In this document: in pieces, positions 36,422-45,796 of the stretch
How positions within the stretch are numbered: position 1 is the first letter of the stretch
Layout of the letters: every line of letters starts with the position of its first letter
Source: Candidatus Competibacteraceae bacterium
GTDB taxonomy: Bacteria; Pseudomonadota; Gammaproteobacteria; Competibacterales; Competibacteraceae
Assembly (NCBI GenBank): GCA_003989065.1
Contig: RXIW01000020.1
Span: 1-49,543 of the forward strand
Direction of reading: 5' to 3'
Length of the DNA stretch: 49,543 nt
The notes under the pieces: generated by a model
What the model saw: only the letters and a program-made list of their open reading frames with translations
Told to the model about the DNA's origin: nothing
Database searches by the model: none
Program-made: the position numbers and the translations under genes

Positions 36422-38830
36422 ATGCCACCTGTAGCGATGAGCCCAGCAAGCGTTGCCGAACCTTGGCGCAAGAACCTGCGCGGCGAGCTCGATGCGGAGC
36501 TGGTCGGCCCGCGCCCGGACTGGTGGTGGACCGGCCCGAAGCCGCAAGAGGCTCCCGGCTATCAGCCGGATGGGGTTCTCACTTCGTTGCCCTTGCCCCA
36601 TCTGGCGCATTGCTCCCGCCAGCAGGTTCTGGATTACTTCGACAACGGTTGGGCATTGACCGAACTGCTGTTCTCAGGACTCAAGGGCGAGGAAGCCTTT
36701 TTTCGGCCGCCCTATCATCACCTGCGTCATCCCATGATCTTTTACTATGGCCATCCTCCCGCTTTGTATATCAATAAATTGCGGGTCGCCGGGTTGATTG
36801 GGGAGCCGCTCGATCCCTATTTCGAACGCTTGCTCGAAACTGGCGTGGACGAGATGCGCTGGGACGATCTGTCCAAGAACGAGATGCTATGGCCGCGGTT
36901 ACAGGAGGTGCACGCCTATCGCCGCCGGGTGTATGCCACGGTGCGGCGGATTATCGAAACCCATCCCGATCTGGCGGCCGACCACGCCACCATTACCCAA
37001 AATCATCCGCTATGGGCGTTGTTCATGGGCTTCGAGCATGAGCGGATTCACTTGGAAACATCCTCGGTGCTGATCCGGGAACTGCCGCTGGCGCTGGTGC
37101 AGCGACCGGCCGAATGGCCAAAGCTGCATCCATCGGCCCTGCCGCTGGAAACCGCGAGCATCCCACCGCATGCCGGGATCGATGATCCGCTGGGCGAATT
37201 CATCGGCGTGCCCGGTCAGCGGTTGCGCTACGGCAAGCCCGAGGACTGGCCTTCTTACGGCTGGGATAACGAATACGGCGCGCGCGCGGTGACCCTTCCG
37301 GCTTTTCAGGCAGGACAGTGCCTGGTCAGCAACGGCGAATTCCATGAATTCGTGGTCGCGGGCGGTTATCGCGAACCGCGCTTCTGGTCGGAAACTGGCT
37401 GGGAGTGGCGCAGCTTTCGCAACAGCAAATGGCCCAGCTTCTGGGTGCCCAACGGCCCGGCTGGCTTGCATCGCTACCGCTTGCGCACCGTGTTCGAAGC
37501 CATCGACATGCCCTGGGCCTGGCCGGCGGAAGTGAACTACCACGAAGCCAAAGCCTATTGCGCCTGGCGAGCGGAGCAGGACGGCTACCCCTACCGCTTG
37601 CCCAGCGAGGCCGAGCATCAGGCGTTGCGCGGCCCATCGGCAGCGACGGACACCGAGCGCGATCCAGTCATGGCGCACGACGGCGCGGCCCTGGCGCGGC
37701 TCAGCGCCTGGAATTTCAATCTGGCGCACGGTTCCTCCAGTCCGGTCGACGCCCAGCGCCCGACAGCGGCCGGATTTCACGACGTATTCGGCAACGTCTG
37801 GCAATGGCTGGAGGATCATTTCAATCCGCTGCCTGGGGCGAAAGCGCACCCCTATTACGATGATTTCAGCACGCCGTGTTATGACGGTCAGCACCAGATG
37901 ATGCTGGGCGGCTCCTGGGCATCGACCGGGGCCGAGGCCAGCATCTGGGCGCGCTTTCATTTTCGCCCGCACTTCTTTCAGCACGCCGGCTTTCGCCTGG
38001 TGCGCAGCGTTGGCGATGGCCAGGCCATCCGCCTGGATCAGGCCGACGCATCGGGTCAAGTCTATGAAGATCCGCAAATTCTGAACGAATACCTGCTGTT
38101 GCATTACGGCGCGCCGCACCAGCAGATGCCCTACGTCTTCGGGCCACAGGACGCCGTGGAATTTCCAGTGCGCTGCGCCCGCTGGCTGATCGACGCTGCC
38201 CGCGAGTACGGCGTGCCAACTGAAACAGCGCTGGATGTCGGCTGCGCGGTCGGACGGGCCAGCTTCGAACTGGCACGGGTCTATCCACAGGTGGTGGGCG
38301 TCGATCTCAGCCGCGCCTTCATCGACGCGGCGGAGGCGCTGCGTCGGCAGGGCGAATTGCGCTACTTCCGCAAGGATGAAGGACGCTTGGGCGTGGATTC
38401 CAATGCGGTGGTCGATCCGACGATCGAGCGCAACCGGGTGACTTTCCGGCAGGCCGACGCCTGCGCCTTACCGGCTGAACTGGTGGATTTCGATGCGGTG
38501 CTGCTGGCCAATCTGCTGTGCCGGCTGCCCAGCCCCAAGGCGCTGCTGGGCCGCTTGGGCGGGCCACTGGGATTGGTGAAACCCGGTGGCTTGCTGGCGA
38601 TCTTTTCGCCGTACAGTTGGCTGGAATCGTTCACGCCGCCGGAAGCCTGGCTGGGCGGCTACGAGCGCGACGGCCAAGCGGTCACCAGCGCGGCGACGAT
38701 CGAGACGTTCCTGACGGCCGAGGGCTTTGCCAAGCGGCGCGAAGCCGATGTCCCCCTGGTCATTCGCGAGCACGCTCGTAAGTATCAGTACATCGTGACC
38801 CATGCCGCGCTGTGGCAACGGATCGCCTAG
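36422..38830 (+). CDS. ovoA: OvoA: 5-histidylcysteine sulfoxide synthase fused to mercaptohistidine N-methyltransferase
   Basis: 802 residues from the ATG seven bases after GGAGGTGA. Three domains: DinB-like (about 60-220) with the iron ligands HERIHLE (Hx3HxE); FGE-sulfatase-like (about 270-545) with YGWDNEYG, YRLPSEAEHQALRG, FGNVWQWLEDHF and GGSWAST; and a C-terminal methyltransferase (about 550-800) with LDVGCAVGRASFELARVYP and a PGGLLAIFSPYSW element. OvoA joins cysteine and histidine with O2 and then methylates the 4-mercaptohistidine at N1 after a separate lyase, giving ovothiol A, an antioxidant. No lyase (OvoB) gene is adjacent. Confidence 0.94.
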   Translation: MPPVAMSPASVAEPWRKNLRGELDAELVGPRPDWWWTGPKPQEAPGYQPDGVLTSLPLPHLAHCSRQQVLDYFDNGWALTELLFSGLKGEEAFFRPPYHHLRHPMIFYYGHPPALYINKLRVAGLIGEPLDPYFERLLETGVDEMRWDDLSKNEMLWPRLQEVHAYRRRVYATVRRIIETHPDLAADHATITQNHPLWALFMGFEHERIHLETSSVLIRELPLALVQRPAEWPKLHPSALPLETASIPPHAGIDDPLGEFIGVPGQRLRYGKPEDWPSYGWDNEYGARAVTLPAFQAGQCLVSNGEFHEFVVAGGYREPRFWSETGWEWRSFRNSKWPSFWVPNGPAGLHRYRLRTVFEAIDMPWAWPAEVNYHEAKAYCAWRAEQDGYPYRLPSEAEHQALRGPSAATDTERDPVMAHDGAALARLSAWNFNLAHGSSSPVDAQRPTAAGFHDVFGNVWQWLEDHFNPLPGAKAHPYYDDFSTPCYDGQHQMMLGGSWASTGAEASIWARFHFRPHFFQHAGFRLVRSVGDGQAIRLDQADASGQVYEDPQILNEYLLLHYGAPHQQMPYVFGPQDAVEFPVRCARWLIDAAREYGVPTETALDVGCAVGRASFELARVYPQVVGVDLSRAFIDAAEALRRQGELRYFRKDEGRLGVDSNAVVDPTIERNRVTFRQADACALPAELVDFDAVLLANLLCRLPSPKALLGRLGGPLGLVKPGGLLAIFSPYSWLESFTPPEAWLGGYERDGQAVTSAATIETFLTAEGFAKRREADVPLVIREHARKYQYIVTHAALWQRIA

Positions 38831-38865
38831 TTTCACGCCTAGCTCACTGACGGCTCACTGATGCC

Positions 38866-40074
38866 TCACTCGTGCCGCAGCGCCTCGATCGGGTCCAGTT
38901 GCGCGGCGCGGCGGGCTGGAAAATAGCCGAAAATGACCCCGATGGCGGCGGAAAACAGGAACGACAGCAGATTGATGCTGGGATCGAACACATACGGCAC
39001 CTGCATCAGCGCGGCCAGCCCCACCGACGCCAGCGTCGCCAGGGTGATGCCGACGATGCCGCCCAGTGCGGCTAGCGCCACCGCTTCGATCAGGAACTGC
39101 AGCAGCACTTCCCGCTCCAGCGCCCCGATCGCCAACCGGATGCCGATTTCGCGGGTGCGCTCGGTCACCGACACCAGCATGATGTTCATGATGCCGATGC
39201 CGCCGACCAGCAGGCTGACGGCGGCCACCGCGCCCAGCAGCATGGTCAGCACCTTGGTGGTGCCGGTCATGGCGTCGGCGATCTGCCGGGTGTCGAGGAT
39301 GGAAAAATTATCATCTTCGTTGGCGGCGATCTTGCGCCGTTCACGCATCAACAGCCGCAAATCGGCCATGATCCGATCGGTGTTGGCGCCGTCCTGCACC
39401 GACACCATCAGGGTATTGACGTCCTGCGTGCCGGTCAGGCGGCGTTGCAGGGTGCGCAGCGGCATCACGATGGTGTCGTCCTGATCCATGCCCATGGTCG
39501 ACTGCCCCTTGGATTGCAACAGGCCGATCACTTCGCAGGCGAAATTCTTGATCCGCAACTGATCGCCCACCGGCATCTGCTCACCGAACAGCTCCTTGCG
39601 CACGGTCGCGCCGATGACGCAGACCGCTTTGCCAGCGCGCTGCTCGGCGTCGGTGAACAAGCGACCTGCGGCCAACCGCCAGTTGCCGGTGGTGAAATAG
39701 GCGTCGGTGCTACCGGTGATGGTGGTGGACCAGTTCTTGGCGGTGTAGACCACCGTCACGCTCTTGCTGGCGACCGGCGCGACCGCATTGAGCGCGCTGA
39801 TCTGGGCGACGATGGCGTCGGCGTCGGCGGCCTTGAAGTTCGGCGAGCCCGCTTCGTCGCGACCGGGTCCGAGCCGCTTACCGGGCCGGATGATCACCAG
39901 ATTGCTGCCAAGACTGGCGATCTGCTCGGAGACGGCTTGGGTGGCGCCATTACCCAGCGTGACCATGGTGATGACCGCGCCGACCCCGATCACGATGCCA
40001 AGGATGGTCAGGAACGAACGCAGCAGATTACGCCGGATCGCTCGCAGAGCCAGTAGCACGCTGCTCCAGAACAT
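38866..40074 (-). CDS. MacB-type ABC transporter permease
   Basis: 402 residues with one N-terminal and three C-terminal membrane helices around a large periplasmic domain, the MacB/FtsX layout: AIRRNLLRSFLTILGIVIGV at the start and the C-terminal RTREIGIRLAIGA. It forms a mechanotransmission-type transporter with the ATPase, adaptor and outer-membrane protein encoded upstream. Its ATG overlaps the ATPase stop by one base. Last gene of the operon. Confidence 0.93.
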   Translation of the reverse strand: MFWSSVLLALRAIRRNLLRSFLTILGIVIGVGAVITMVTLGNGATQAVSEQIASLGSNLVIIRPGKRLGPGRDEAGSPNFKAADADAIVAQISALNAVAPVASKSVTVVYTAKNWSTTITGSTDAYFTTGNWRLAAGRLFTDAEQRAGKAVCVIGATVRKELFGEQMPVGDQLRIKNFACEVIGLLQSKGQSTMGMDQDDTIVMPLRTLQRRLTGTQDVNTLMVSVQDGANTDRIMADLRLLMRERRKIAANEDDNFSILDTRQIADAMTGTTKVLTMLLGAVAAVSLLVGGIGIMNIMLVSVTERTREIGIRLAIGALEREVLLQFLIEAVALAALGGIVGITLATLASVGLAALMQVPYVFDPSINLLSFLFSAAIGVIFGYFPARRAAQLDPIEALRHE

Positions 40075-40805
40075 CAGTGGCGCTCCTCGTTGCGTCGATC
40101 TGTCGCCACCCGGCCATCCACGAAGTGAACGACGCGCTGGGCGTACTGTGCCATGTCCGGTTCGTGGGTCACCATCAGCACGGTGATGCCGCGCTTGCGG
40201 TTCAGATCGACCAGTAATTCCATGATTTCATGGCTGCGCTGGCTGTCGAGATTGCCGGTCGGTTCATCGGCCAACAACAGGGTAGGATGGGTGACGATGG
40301 CCCGGGCGATGGCGACACGCTGTTGCTGGCCGCCGGACAGTTCGGCCGGGGTATGCTTTTCCCAGCGGTCGAGGCCGACGGCGGCGAGCGCTTCGCGGGC
40401 CTTGGCGTGACGGACCGCACGCGCTTCGCCGCGATAGAGCAGGGGCAATTCGACGTTCTCCAGCGCGCTGGTCCGCGCCAGCAAATTGAAGCCCTGGAAC
40501 ACGAAGCCCAGGTAATGGCGGCGCAGCAGGGCGCGCTGATTACGACTCAGCCGTTCGACGTGGACCCCACGAAACCGGTAAGCACCCGACGACGGACTGT
40601 CGAGACAACCGAGAATGTTCATGGCGGTCGATTTGCCCGAGCCGCTCGGCCCCATGACCGCGACGAAATCACCCACATCGATGCGCAGATCGACCCCGCG
40701 CAACGCCTGAAAGGCTGCCTCGCCCTGACCGTAGGTCTTGGTGACGTCGCAGAATTCGATCAAAGGGACATCGTCCGCAACCGGGTCAGCGGTGACAGTG
40801 TTCAC
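40074..40805 (-). CDS. MacB-type ABC transporter ATP-binding protein
   Basis: 243 residues from a GTG that overlaps the adaptor stop (GTGA). Walker A GPSGSGKST, Q-loop VFQGFNLL, signature LSGGQQQRVAIARA, Walker B LLLADEPTGNLD and H-switch VTHEPD are all intact. LolD/MacB subgroup. In E. coli MacB the ATPase and permease are fused; here they are separate genes with coupled translation. Confidence 0.95.
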   Translation of the reverse strand: MNTVTADPVADDVPLIEFCDVTKTYGQGEAAFQALRGVDLRIDVGDFVAVMGPSGSGKSTAMNILGCLDSPSSGAYRFRGVHVERLSRNQRALLRRHYLGFVFQGFNLLARTSALENVELPLLYRGEARAVRHAKAREALAAVGLDRWEKHTPAELSGGQQQRVAIARAIVTHPTLLLADEPTGNLDSQRSHEIMELLVDLNRKRGITVLMVTHEPDMAQYAQRVVHFVDGRVATDRRNEERH

Positions 40806-42106
40806 GGCTTCGAACTCATGCGGGCGGTGATGACCGACGCGCCCGCTTCCAACTCCGCGCTGGTCACCTCGGTCATACGGCCATCGCTCTGGCCGACGGT
40901 CACCGCGACTGGCGTCGGCTGGCCCTCGCGCAACACCCATACCTGCTGGGCAGCGCTCTTGTCCGGGGTTGTGCTGGCCACCTTGGTATCCGGGGGGCGT
41001 GGGGGGCGGGGCAATAGACTGGCCAGCAGCCCGCCACCGCCTTTCGGCGCATCGTTCGCCGCCGGGCGAGGCGGAGTAAAGCGCAGGGCGGCATTGGGCA
41101 CCAGCAACACGTCTTGCCGTTCGGCGGTGACGATCTCGGCCGTGGCGGTCATGCCGGGGCGCAAGCTCAGATCGTCGTTGTCGACGTTGAGAATGGTCTT
41201 GTAGCTGACCACGTTATCCACCGTTTCCGAGCCAAATCGCACCAGACTGATGCGTGCCGGAAACTGCCGATTCGGGTAAGCATCCACGGTGAAAGCAGCC
41301 GACTGGCCTGCGTGCACCTGGCCGACGTCGGCTTCGTCGACATCGACCTGCAATTCCATCTGCGACAGGTTTTCCGCCAGCTTGAACAGCACCGTGACCT
41401 GCAACGAAGCCGCCACGGTCTGGCCCGGCTCCACCGCTCGGCTCAAGACCACGCCGTCGATGGGCGACAGGATGGACGCCTTACTCAAGTCGGTTTCGTT
41501 GGAGCGCAGGGCAGCGCGGGCCACGTCCACCGCAGCGCGAGCGCTGGCTTCGTCGGCGTTGGCCCGTTGCAAGGTCGCTTCCGCCGTCTCCAGATCTGCC
41601 GACGACGGCACCTTGCCGCCGCTTAACTTGGCCACTTGGCGCAACCGGCCCAGGTTGGCGCGCGCTTCCTTGACCGTGGCGACGGTTTGCAACACCTTGG
41701 CTTCGGCCGAGGCCAGTTCTGCCTTGGCCTTGGCAATGGCATCCTGCAGTTTCGACAGATCGAGGCGCGCCAGCACCTGGCCTTTCTTGACCCGGTCGTT
41801 GTAATCGACGAACACCTCCTTGACCGTACCGGACTGCTCGCTGCCGACATCGACCTCGTTCACCGGGGCCAGCTGTCCGGTGGCCGAGACGGTCACCCGT
41901 AGATCGCCACGGCTGACCGTCGTGGTCTGGAAACGCGGCAAGGCATCGGCGGGGGAACCGGCCCGCAACCACAGAAATCCACCGGCGATCAAAACGAAGC
42001 CGATGATCACGCTCAACCAGCGGAGGATGCGAAAACGGCCGCGCGCGGGTTCCGAACGGATGATCTTGGCCAGATCCGCTTCGGCGACAGAGGGCGTGTG
42101 ACTCAT
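40802..42106 (-). CDS. MacA-like periplasmic adaptor (HlyD/membrane fusion protein)
   Basis: 434 residues from the ATG at MSHTPSVAEAD, eight bases after AAGGAG. One membrane helix (about 26-48), then the lipoyl half ATGQLAPVNEVDVGSEQSGT, a coiled-coil hairpin (about 100-195), the second lipoyl half DLSKASILSPIDGVVLSR and beta-barrel, with a Pro-rich insert (SLLPRPPRPPDTK) and C-terminal domain. It bridges inner-membrane transporter and outer-membrane channel. Four-base overlap with the NodT-type gene upstream. Confidence 0.93.
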   Translation of the reverse strand: MSHTPSVAEADLAKIIRSEPARGRFRILRWLSVIIGFVLIAGGFLWLRAGSPADALPRFQTTTVSRGDLRVTVSATGQLAPVNEVDVGSEQSGTVKEVFVDYNDRVKKGQVLARLDLSKLQDAIAKAKAELASAEAKVLQTVATVKEARANLGRLRQVAKLSGGKVPSSADLETAEATLQRANADEASARAAVDVARAALRSNETDLSKASILSPIDGVVLSRAVEPGQTVAASLQVTVLFKLAENLSQMELQVDVDEADVGQVHAGQSAAFTVDAYPNRQFPARISLVRFGSETVDNVVSYKTILNVDNDDLSLRPGMTATAEIVTAERQDVLLVPNAALRFTPPRPAANDAPKGGGGLLASLLPRPPRPPDTKVASTTPDKSAAQQVWVLREGQPTPVAVTVGQSDGRMTEVTSAELEAGASVITARMSSKP

Positions 42107-43542
42107 GACGATGCTCCTTGCGCGATGGCAGGCGTGGACGACCAACCGCCCCCCATGGCCTTGTAAAGCTGAATCAGGGCCTTGGCCCCATCGGCGGTGC
42201 TGGCGGTGAGCTTGTCTTCGACACTCAGCGCGGTGCGTTCGGTATCCAGCACGGTCTGGAAATCGATGAGGCCGGCGCTGTAGCGATAGCGGGCCAGTTG
42301 TGCGGCCTGGCGCGCAGCCTGGTCAGCCGTGCGCAGGCTCAGTTGCTGGCGCTGGGCATTGGCCAGCGCAACCAGCGCGTTCTCGACTTCCGCCAGCGCA
42401 TTCAACACCGTGGCCTGATACTGGATCAGCGCCTGTTCCTGCACGGCGGTTTGGATATTGACCTGCTGGCGGATGCGGCCGGCGTCGAAGATCGGTGCGG
42501 CGACACCCGCCGCAACGCTGGCCGCCAGCGCATCGCCGCTGACCAGCGAGCCCAGACCTAGGGCTGCCAATCCGAGCGAGCCGCTCAGACTGAAATTGGG
42601 ATAGGACTGGGCTTCGACCTCACCGACCCGAGCAGTTTCCGCCGCCAGGGTGCGTTCGGCCACTTGTACATCGGGCCGCTGGCGCAGGGCGTCGGCGGGA
42701 ATGCCGATCGTCACCTGCTGGGGAATCCTGGGAATGCCACCTGGGGTCGCCAAGGTCGCAGCTAGCGTGCCGGGGTGTTGCCCTAACAGAATTTCCAGGC
42801 GATGTTCGGCCTCGGTCCGGGTGGTTTCCAGACTGGGAATCTGGGCGCGGGTCTGCTCCAGATTGGCGCGGGCCTGTTCCACGTCCAATGCGGTGGTCAA
42901 ACCCGCTTGGGCTCGCCATTCGGTCAATTCCAGCGTCTCGGCCTGCGAGTCGGCATTGGCTGCGGCGATGGCGATGGCGGCCTGAGCAGCGCGCCATTCC
43001 ACGTAATTCAGTCCCACTTCGGCCACCAGCGACACCTGGACGGCATGCAGATTGGCCTGACTGGCTTCCAGATCGGCCTGAGCGGCTTCCACCCCGCGCT
43101 GCTTGCCACCGAACACGTCCGGTTCCCAACTGGCGTCGAAGCCAGTGGTGAACAGATTGGCCATGCCGCCGTTGCTGGATTCGCCGCTGGCCTTGACCCG
43201 CTGACCCTGAGCCGAGCCGGAGACCGTCGGCCACAGTTCCGCTCCGGCCAGGGCGCGGCGGGCGCGGGCCTCGCGCAACTTGGCCTCGGCCGTGTGCAGG
43301 TCGAGATTGCCTTGCAACGCCTGCTCGATCAGGCCGGTCAGGGTCGGATCGGCGAGCTGTCGCCACCAGTCGGTCAGATCTTGCGGCGTGGTTTGCACCA
43401 CCTCGACGCGGGCAGCCGGCGCGCTCTGCCAGGTCGCCGGCGCCAGGGTCTCGGGTGGAACATAGTTCGGACCGACCGCACAGCCGACCAGCAACAAAGC
43501 GGCGATCGGCGCGGCGGCAGCGGCCAAAACGGGCTTTTTCAC
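42103..43542 (-). CDS. NodT-family outer-membrane efflux lipoprotein (TolC fold)
   Basis: 479 residues from a GTG seven bases after GGAG. Lipobox LLLVGCAVGPNY. Two TolC-like halves rich in Ala/Gln coiled coil: ANLEQTRAQIPSLETTRTEA and QTVLDTERTALSVEDKLTAS. Family motifs WWRQLADPTLTGLIEQALQG and YPNFSLSGSLGLAALG. It supplies the outer-membrane duct for the MacAB-like transporter encoded directly after it. Confidence 0.92.
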   Translation of the reverse strand: MKKPVLAAAAAPIAALLLVGCAVGPNYVPPETLAPATWQSAPAARVEVVQTTPQDLTDWWRQLADPTLTGLIEQALQGNLDLHTAEAKLREARARRALAGAELWPTVSGSAQGQRVKASGESSNGGMANLFTTGFDASWEPDVFGGKQRGVEAAQADLEASQANLHAVQVSLVAEVGLNYVEWRAAQAAIAIAAANADSQAETLELTEWRAQAGLTTALDVEQARANLEQTRAQIPSLETTRTEAEHRLEILLGQHPGTLAATLATPGGIPRIPQQVTIGIPADALRQRPDVQVAERTLAAETARVGEVEAQSYPNFSLSGSLGLAALGLGSLVSGDALAASVAAGVAAPIFDAGRIRQQVNIQTAVQEQALIQYQATVLNALAEVENALVALANAQRQQLSLRTADQAARQAAQLARYRYSAGLIDFQTVLDTERTALSVEDKLTASTADGAKALIQLYKAMGGGWSSTPAIAQGASS

Positions 43543-43568
43543 CCTCGCGCTCCAATGCCTGACCGGAT

Positions 43569-44903
43569 TCAACGCAGTGCAAACAGTTCTTGATGGAACC
43601 GCCCCCTCGGCAAACCCATGGCGCGTAGATCGCGCTTCAGGGCCTGGCCGAAACCGGCGGGACCGCAAAACCAGATATCGGCTTCGCGCCAGTCGGGAAC
43701 CAGCCTGGTGATGCGCTTCGCGTCCAATTGGCCGTCGCAGGCGTCCCACAACACATGCAGACGCACATCGGCGGCCTCAGCTTTGTGCCTGAGTCGTTCG
43801 ATGGCCGTCGCATCGTAGGTCGCCGTGGTGTGGAACAGGTCGATAGCCTTACCGTCGGGCGTTTGGGTCAGGGCTTGCATACGGGCGATGAAGGGTGTGA
43901 TGCCGATGCCGCCGCCCACCCAGATCTGCCGCCGCGCGGCGCCCTGGAAGTTAAAGCAACCGTAGGGACCTTCCACCTTGACCGGGTCGCCGACCCGCAC
44001 CCGATCGGCCAGGGTACGAGTGTAATCGCCCAGCGCCTTGATCATGAAGCGGATCTGGCCATCGCCTATCCAGGCCGAGGTGATGGTGAAGGGATGCGCA
44101 CCCTCGTCCGGGTGCAGGGTCAGGAAGGCGAATTGCCCCGCTTCATGGCCGGCCCAGCGCCCTTCCAGTTGAATCTCCAGCGCCAGTGTGTTCAGCGTCT
44201 CGAAATGGGCCAAGTCGTTGACATGGCCCACGACTTGTCGGTTGATGGCCACTCGCCGCGTCAACACCAGAACCGCCGCGCCGCTGCCGGCCCCCATCAA
44301 CACCAGCATGATCGGCCCCAATCCGCTGCTCCAGTAGTCGAATTTCATTAAAACCAGCGAATGCCAGACCAACGCCAGATAGGCGACGGCCAGCAGGCGA
44401 TGGGTCTTGAAGAACCAGCGATAGGGGAACCGTTTGGCCAGGGCCAACACCATCAACACCAGAGCGGCGTAGAACGCCCATTCGCCGATGGTCTCCGCCA
44501 GATGGCGCTGATTCGCCAGGAGTTGTTGGAGTGAATCCGCCGGCAGCTCCGGGCGCGGCGCGCGCACCGGGCGCTCCAACCACCCCCAACCGACCAGCCA
44601 TTTGGGCACCTTGGCCATCAGCCAGTGGCTCAGGGACAATGCCAACCCGGTGATACCCAGCCACTTGTGCAGCCGGTACATCTTGTCGAGTCCGCCGATC
44701 TCCGGTTCCAGCAGGACCGGGCGGACCGCCAGCAACATCGCCAAGCTCATGACCCCGATGCCCAGTACGCCGCTGTATTGCATCCATAGCGCGCGGAAGC
44801 CGAAGAAGGACTCCAGGCTGGACCCGCCCGGTTGTTCGGCCAGCCACCACAAGACGCTGAGCAGTAAAAGACAACACCAGAAAATGCGTTTCATGACCTG
44901 CAT
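43569..44903 (-). CDS. Ferric-reductase-like membrane flavocytochrome (NOX/FRE type)
   Basis: 444 residues, ATG six bases after GGGAG. The first 220 hold six or so membrane helices with histidines in HKWLGITGLALSLSHWL and FFKTHRLLAVAYLALVWHS, likely ligands of two hemes. The C-terminal half is a ferredoxin-reductase module with FAD motif HPFTITSAW and NAD(P)H motif VGGGIGITPFIARM, ending in WFCGPAGFGQAL. It would pass electrons from NAD(P)H across the membrane, perhaps to metal or oxygen. It stands first in the efflux operon, 26 bases before the NodT-type gene, an unusual partner. Confidence 0.9.
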   Translation of the reverse strand: MQVMKRIFWCCLLLLSVLWWLAEQPGGSSLESFFGFRALWMQYSGVLGIGVMSLAMLLAVRPVLLEPEIGGLDKMYRLHKWLGITGLALSLSHWLMAKVPKWLVGWGWLERPVRAPRPELPADSLQQLLANQRHLAETIGEWAFYAALVLMVLALAKRFPYRWFFKTHRLLAVAYLALVWHSLVLMKFDYWSSGLGPIMLVLMGAGSGAAVLVLTRRVAINRQVVGHVNDLAHFETLNTLALEIQLEGRWAGHEAGQFAFLTLHPDEGAHPFTITSAWIGDGQIRFMIKALGDYTRTLADRVRVGDPVKVEGPYGCFNFQGAARRQIWVGGGIGITPFIARMQALTQTPDGKAIDLFHTTATYDATAIERLRHKAEAADVRLHVLWDACDGQLDAKRITRLVPDWREADIWFCGPAGFGQALKRDLRAMGLPRGRFHQELFALR

Positions 44904-44960
44904 CGCTTACTCCCAAATCGCAGAACGCAGTACTACCAGGAAACATTTCGATGGCTGACT

Positions 44961-45031
44961 GTAACCCGATGCTGGGTAAATCCCGGTTAGCGCTGTGTAA
45001 AACTGGGTAAAGGTGAGCAAAATCCGGTAAA
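44961..45031. promoter_or_regulatory. Array of GTAAA half-sites, candidate CpxR-binding region
   Basis: GTAAA or one- to two-base variants start at 44961 (GTAAC), 44976 (GTAAA), 44986 (GTTAG), 44997 (GTAAA), 45007 (GTAAA), 45017 (GCAAA) and 45027 (GTAAA). The last four are exactly 10 bp apart and the preceding two nearly so, placing them on one helical face. E. coli CpxR recognises GTAAA-N5-GTAAA. The array lies between the divergent reductase/efflux operon and cpxR, so it can serve both. Confidence 0.75.
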
Positions 45032-45098
45032 TACGCTTGGTTGTCAGGGCGGGAGCGCTATGATGACAGCGACGATGGGCGGCTTGAGATGAACGACC

Positions 45099-45791
45099 AT
45101 GATTCAAGTGTTGCTTGTAGATGACGATATCGAATTGGGCGAAATGCTGACGGAATATCTCGAACGCGAAGGCTACGGCGCGACGGCCGTAGCGGACGGC
45201 GTGGCAGGGGTGCAGCATGCGCTGTCGGGCGATTACGCCATCGTCGTGCTTGATGTGATGATGCCGCGCCTGGACGGCATCGAAGCCTTGCGCCGCATCC
45301 GCGCCCAGAACAGCCGCATCCCGGTGCTGATGCTGACCGCCAAGGGCGACGATGTCGATCGCATTGTCGGCCTCGAACTCGGTGCCGACGATTACGTGCC
45401 CAAGCCCTGCACCCCACGCGAACTGGTCGCCCGCATTCGCGCCATTCTGCGCCGCACCCAGGCGCAGGAAGCGGCCAGTCCGCCATCCGCGCCCCTGAGC
45501 GTGGGGGCGCTGACCCTGTGGCCGGAAAAGCGCAGCGCGGAATGGGACGGCGCACCGCTCGGATTGACCAGCACCGAATTCAATCTGCTGGAGGTGCTGG
45601 TTCGCAACGCCGGGCGGGTGGTGAGCAAGCAGGAATTGTCGGAACAGGGCCTGGGCCGACCGCTGGCGCGTTACGACCGTGGCATCGACGTCCACCTGAG
45701 CAGCATCCGCCACAAGCTCGGCGGCGACGGCGCGGGGCGCTCGCCGATCCAGACCGTGCGCGGCGTCGGCTACCAGTACATCCTGGCGTAA
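45099..45791 (+). CDS. cpxR: CpxR-like response regulator (OmpR family)
   Basis: 230 residues. Receiver domain: acidic LLVDDDIELG, phosphoacceptor Asp in VVLDVMMPRLDG (about 51), and conserved Lys in VPKPCTPRELVARIRAILRR. Winged-helix C-domain with LTSTEFNLLEVLVRNAGRVV and YDRGIDVHLSSIRHKLG, close to CpxR. It activates envelope-stress genes when phosphorylated by CpxA. The array of GTAAA boxes lies upstream, implying autoregulation. cpxA follows after five bases. Confidence 0.92.
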   Translation: MIQVLLVDDDIELGEMLTEYLEREGYGATAVADGVAGVQHALSGDYAIVVLDVMMPRLDGIEALRRIRAQNSRIPVLMLTAKGDDVDRIVGLELGADDYVPKPCTPRELVARIRAILRRTQAQEAASPPSAPLSVGALTLWPEKRSAEWDGAPLGLTSTEFNLLEVLVRNAGRVVSKQELSEQGLGRPLARYDRGIDVHLSSIRHKLGGDGAGRSPIQTVRGVGYQYILA

Positions 45792-45796
45792 CCGCC

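Noticed and set aside
38831..38865. Repeated CTCACTGA words between ovoA and the permease gene
   Set aside because: Three short imperfect copies only; too little to call a repeat or CRISPR-like array.
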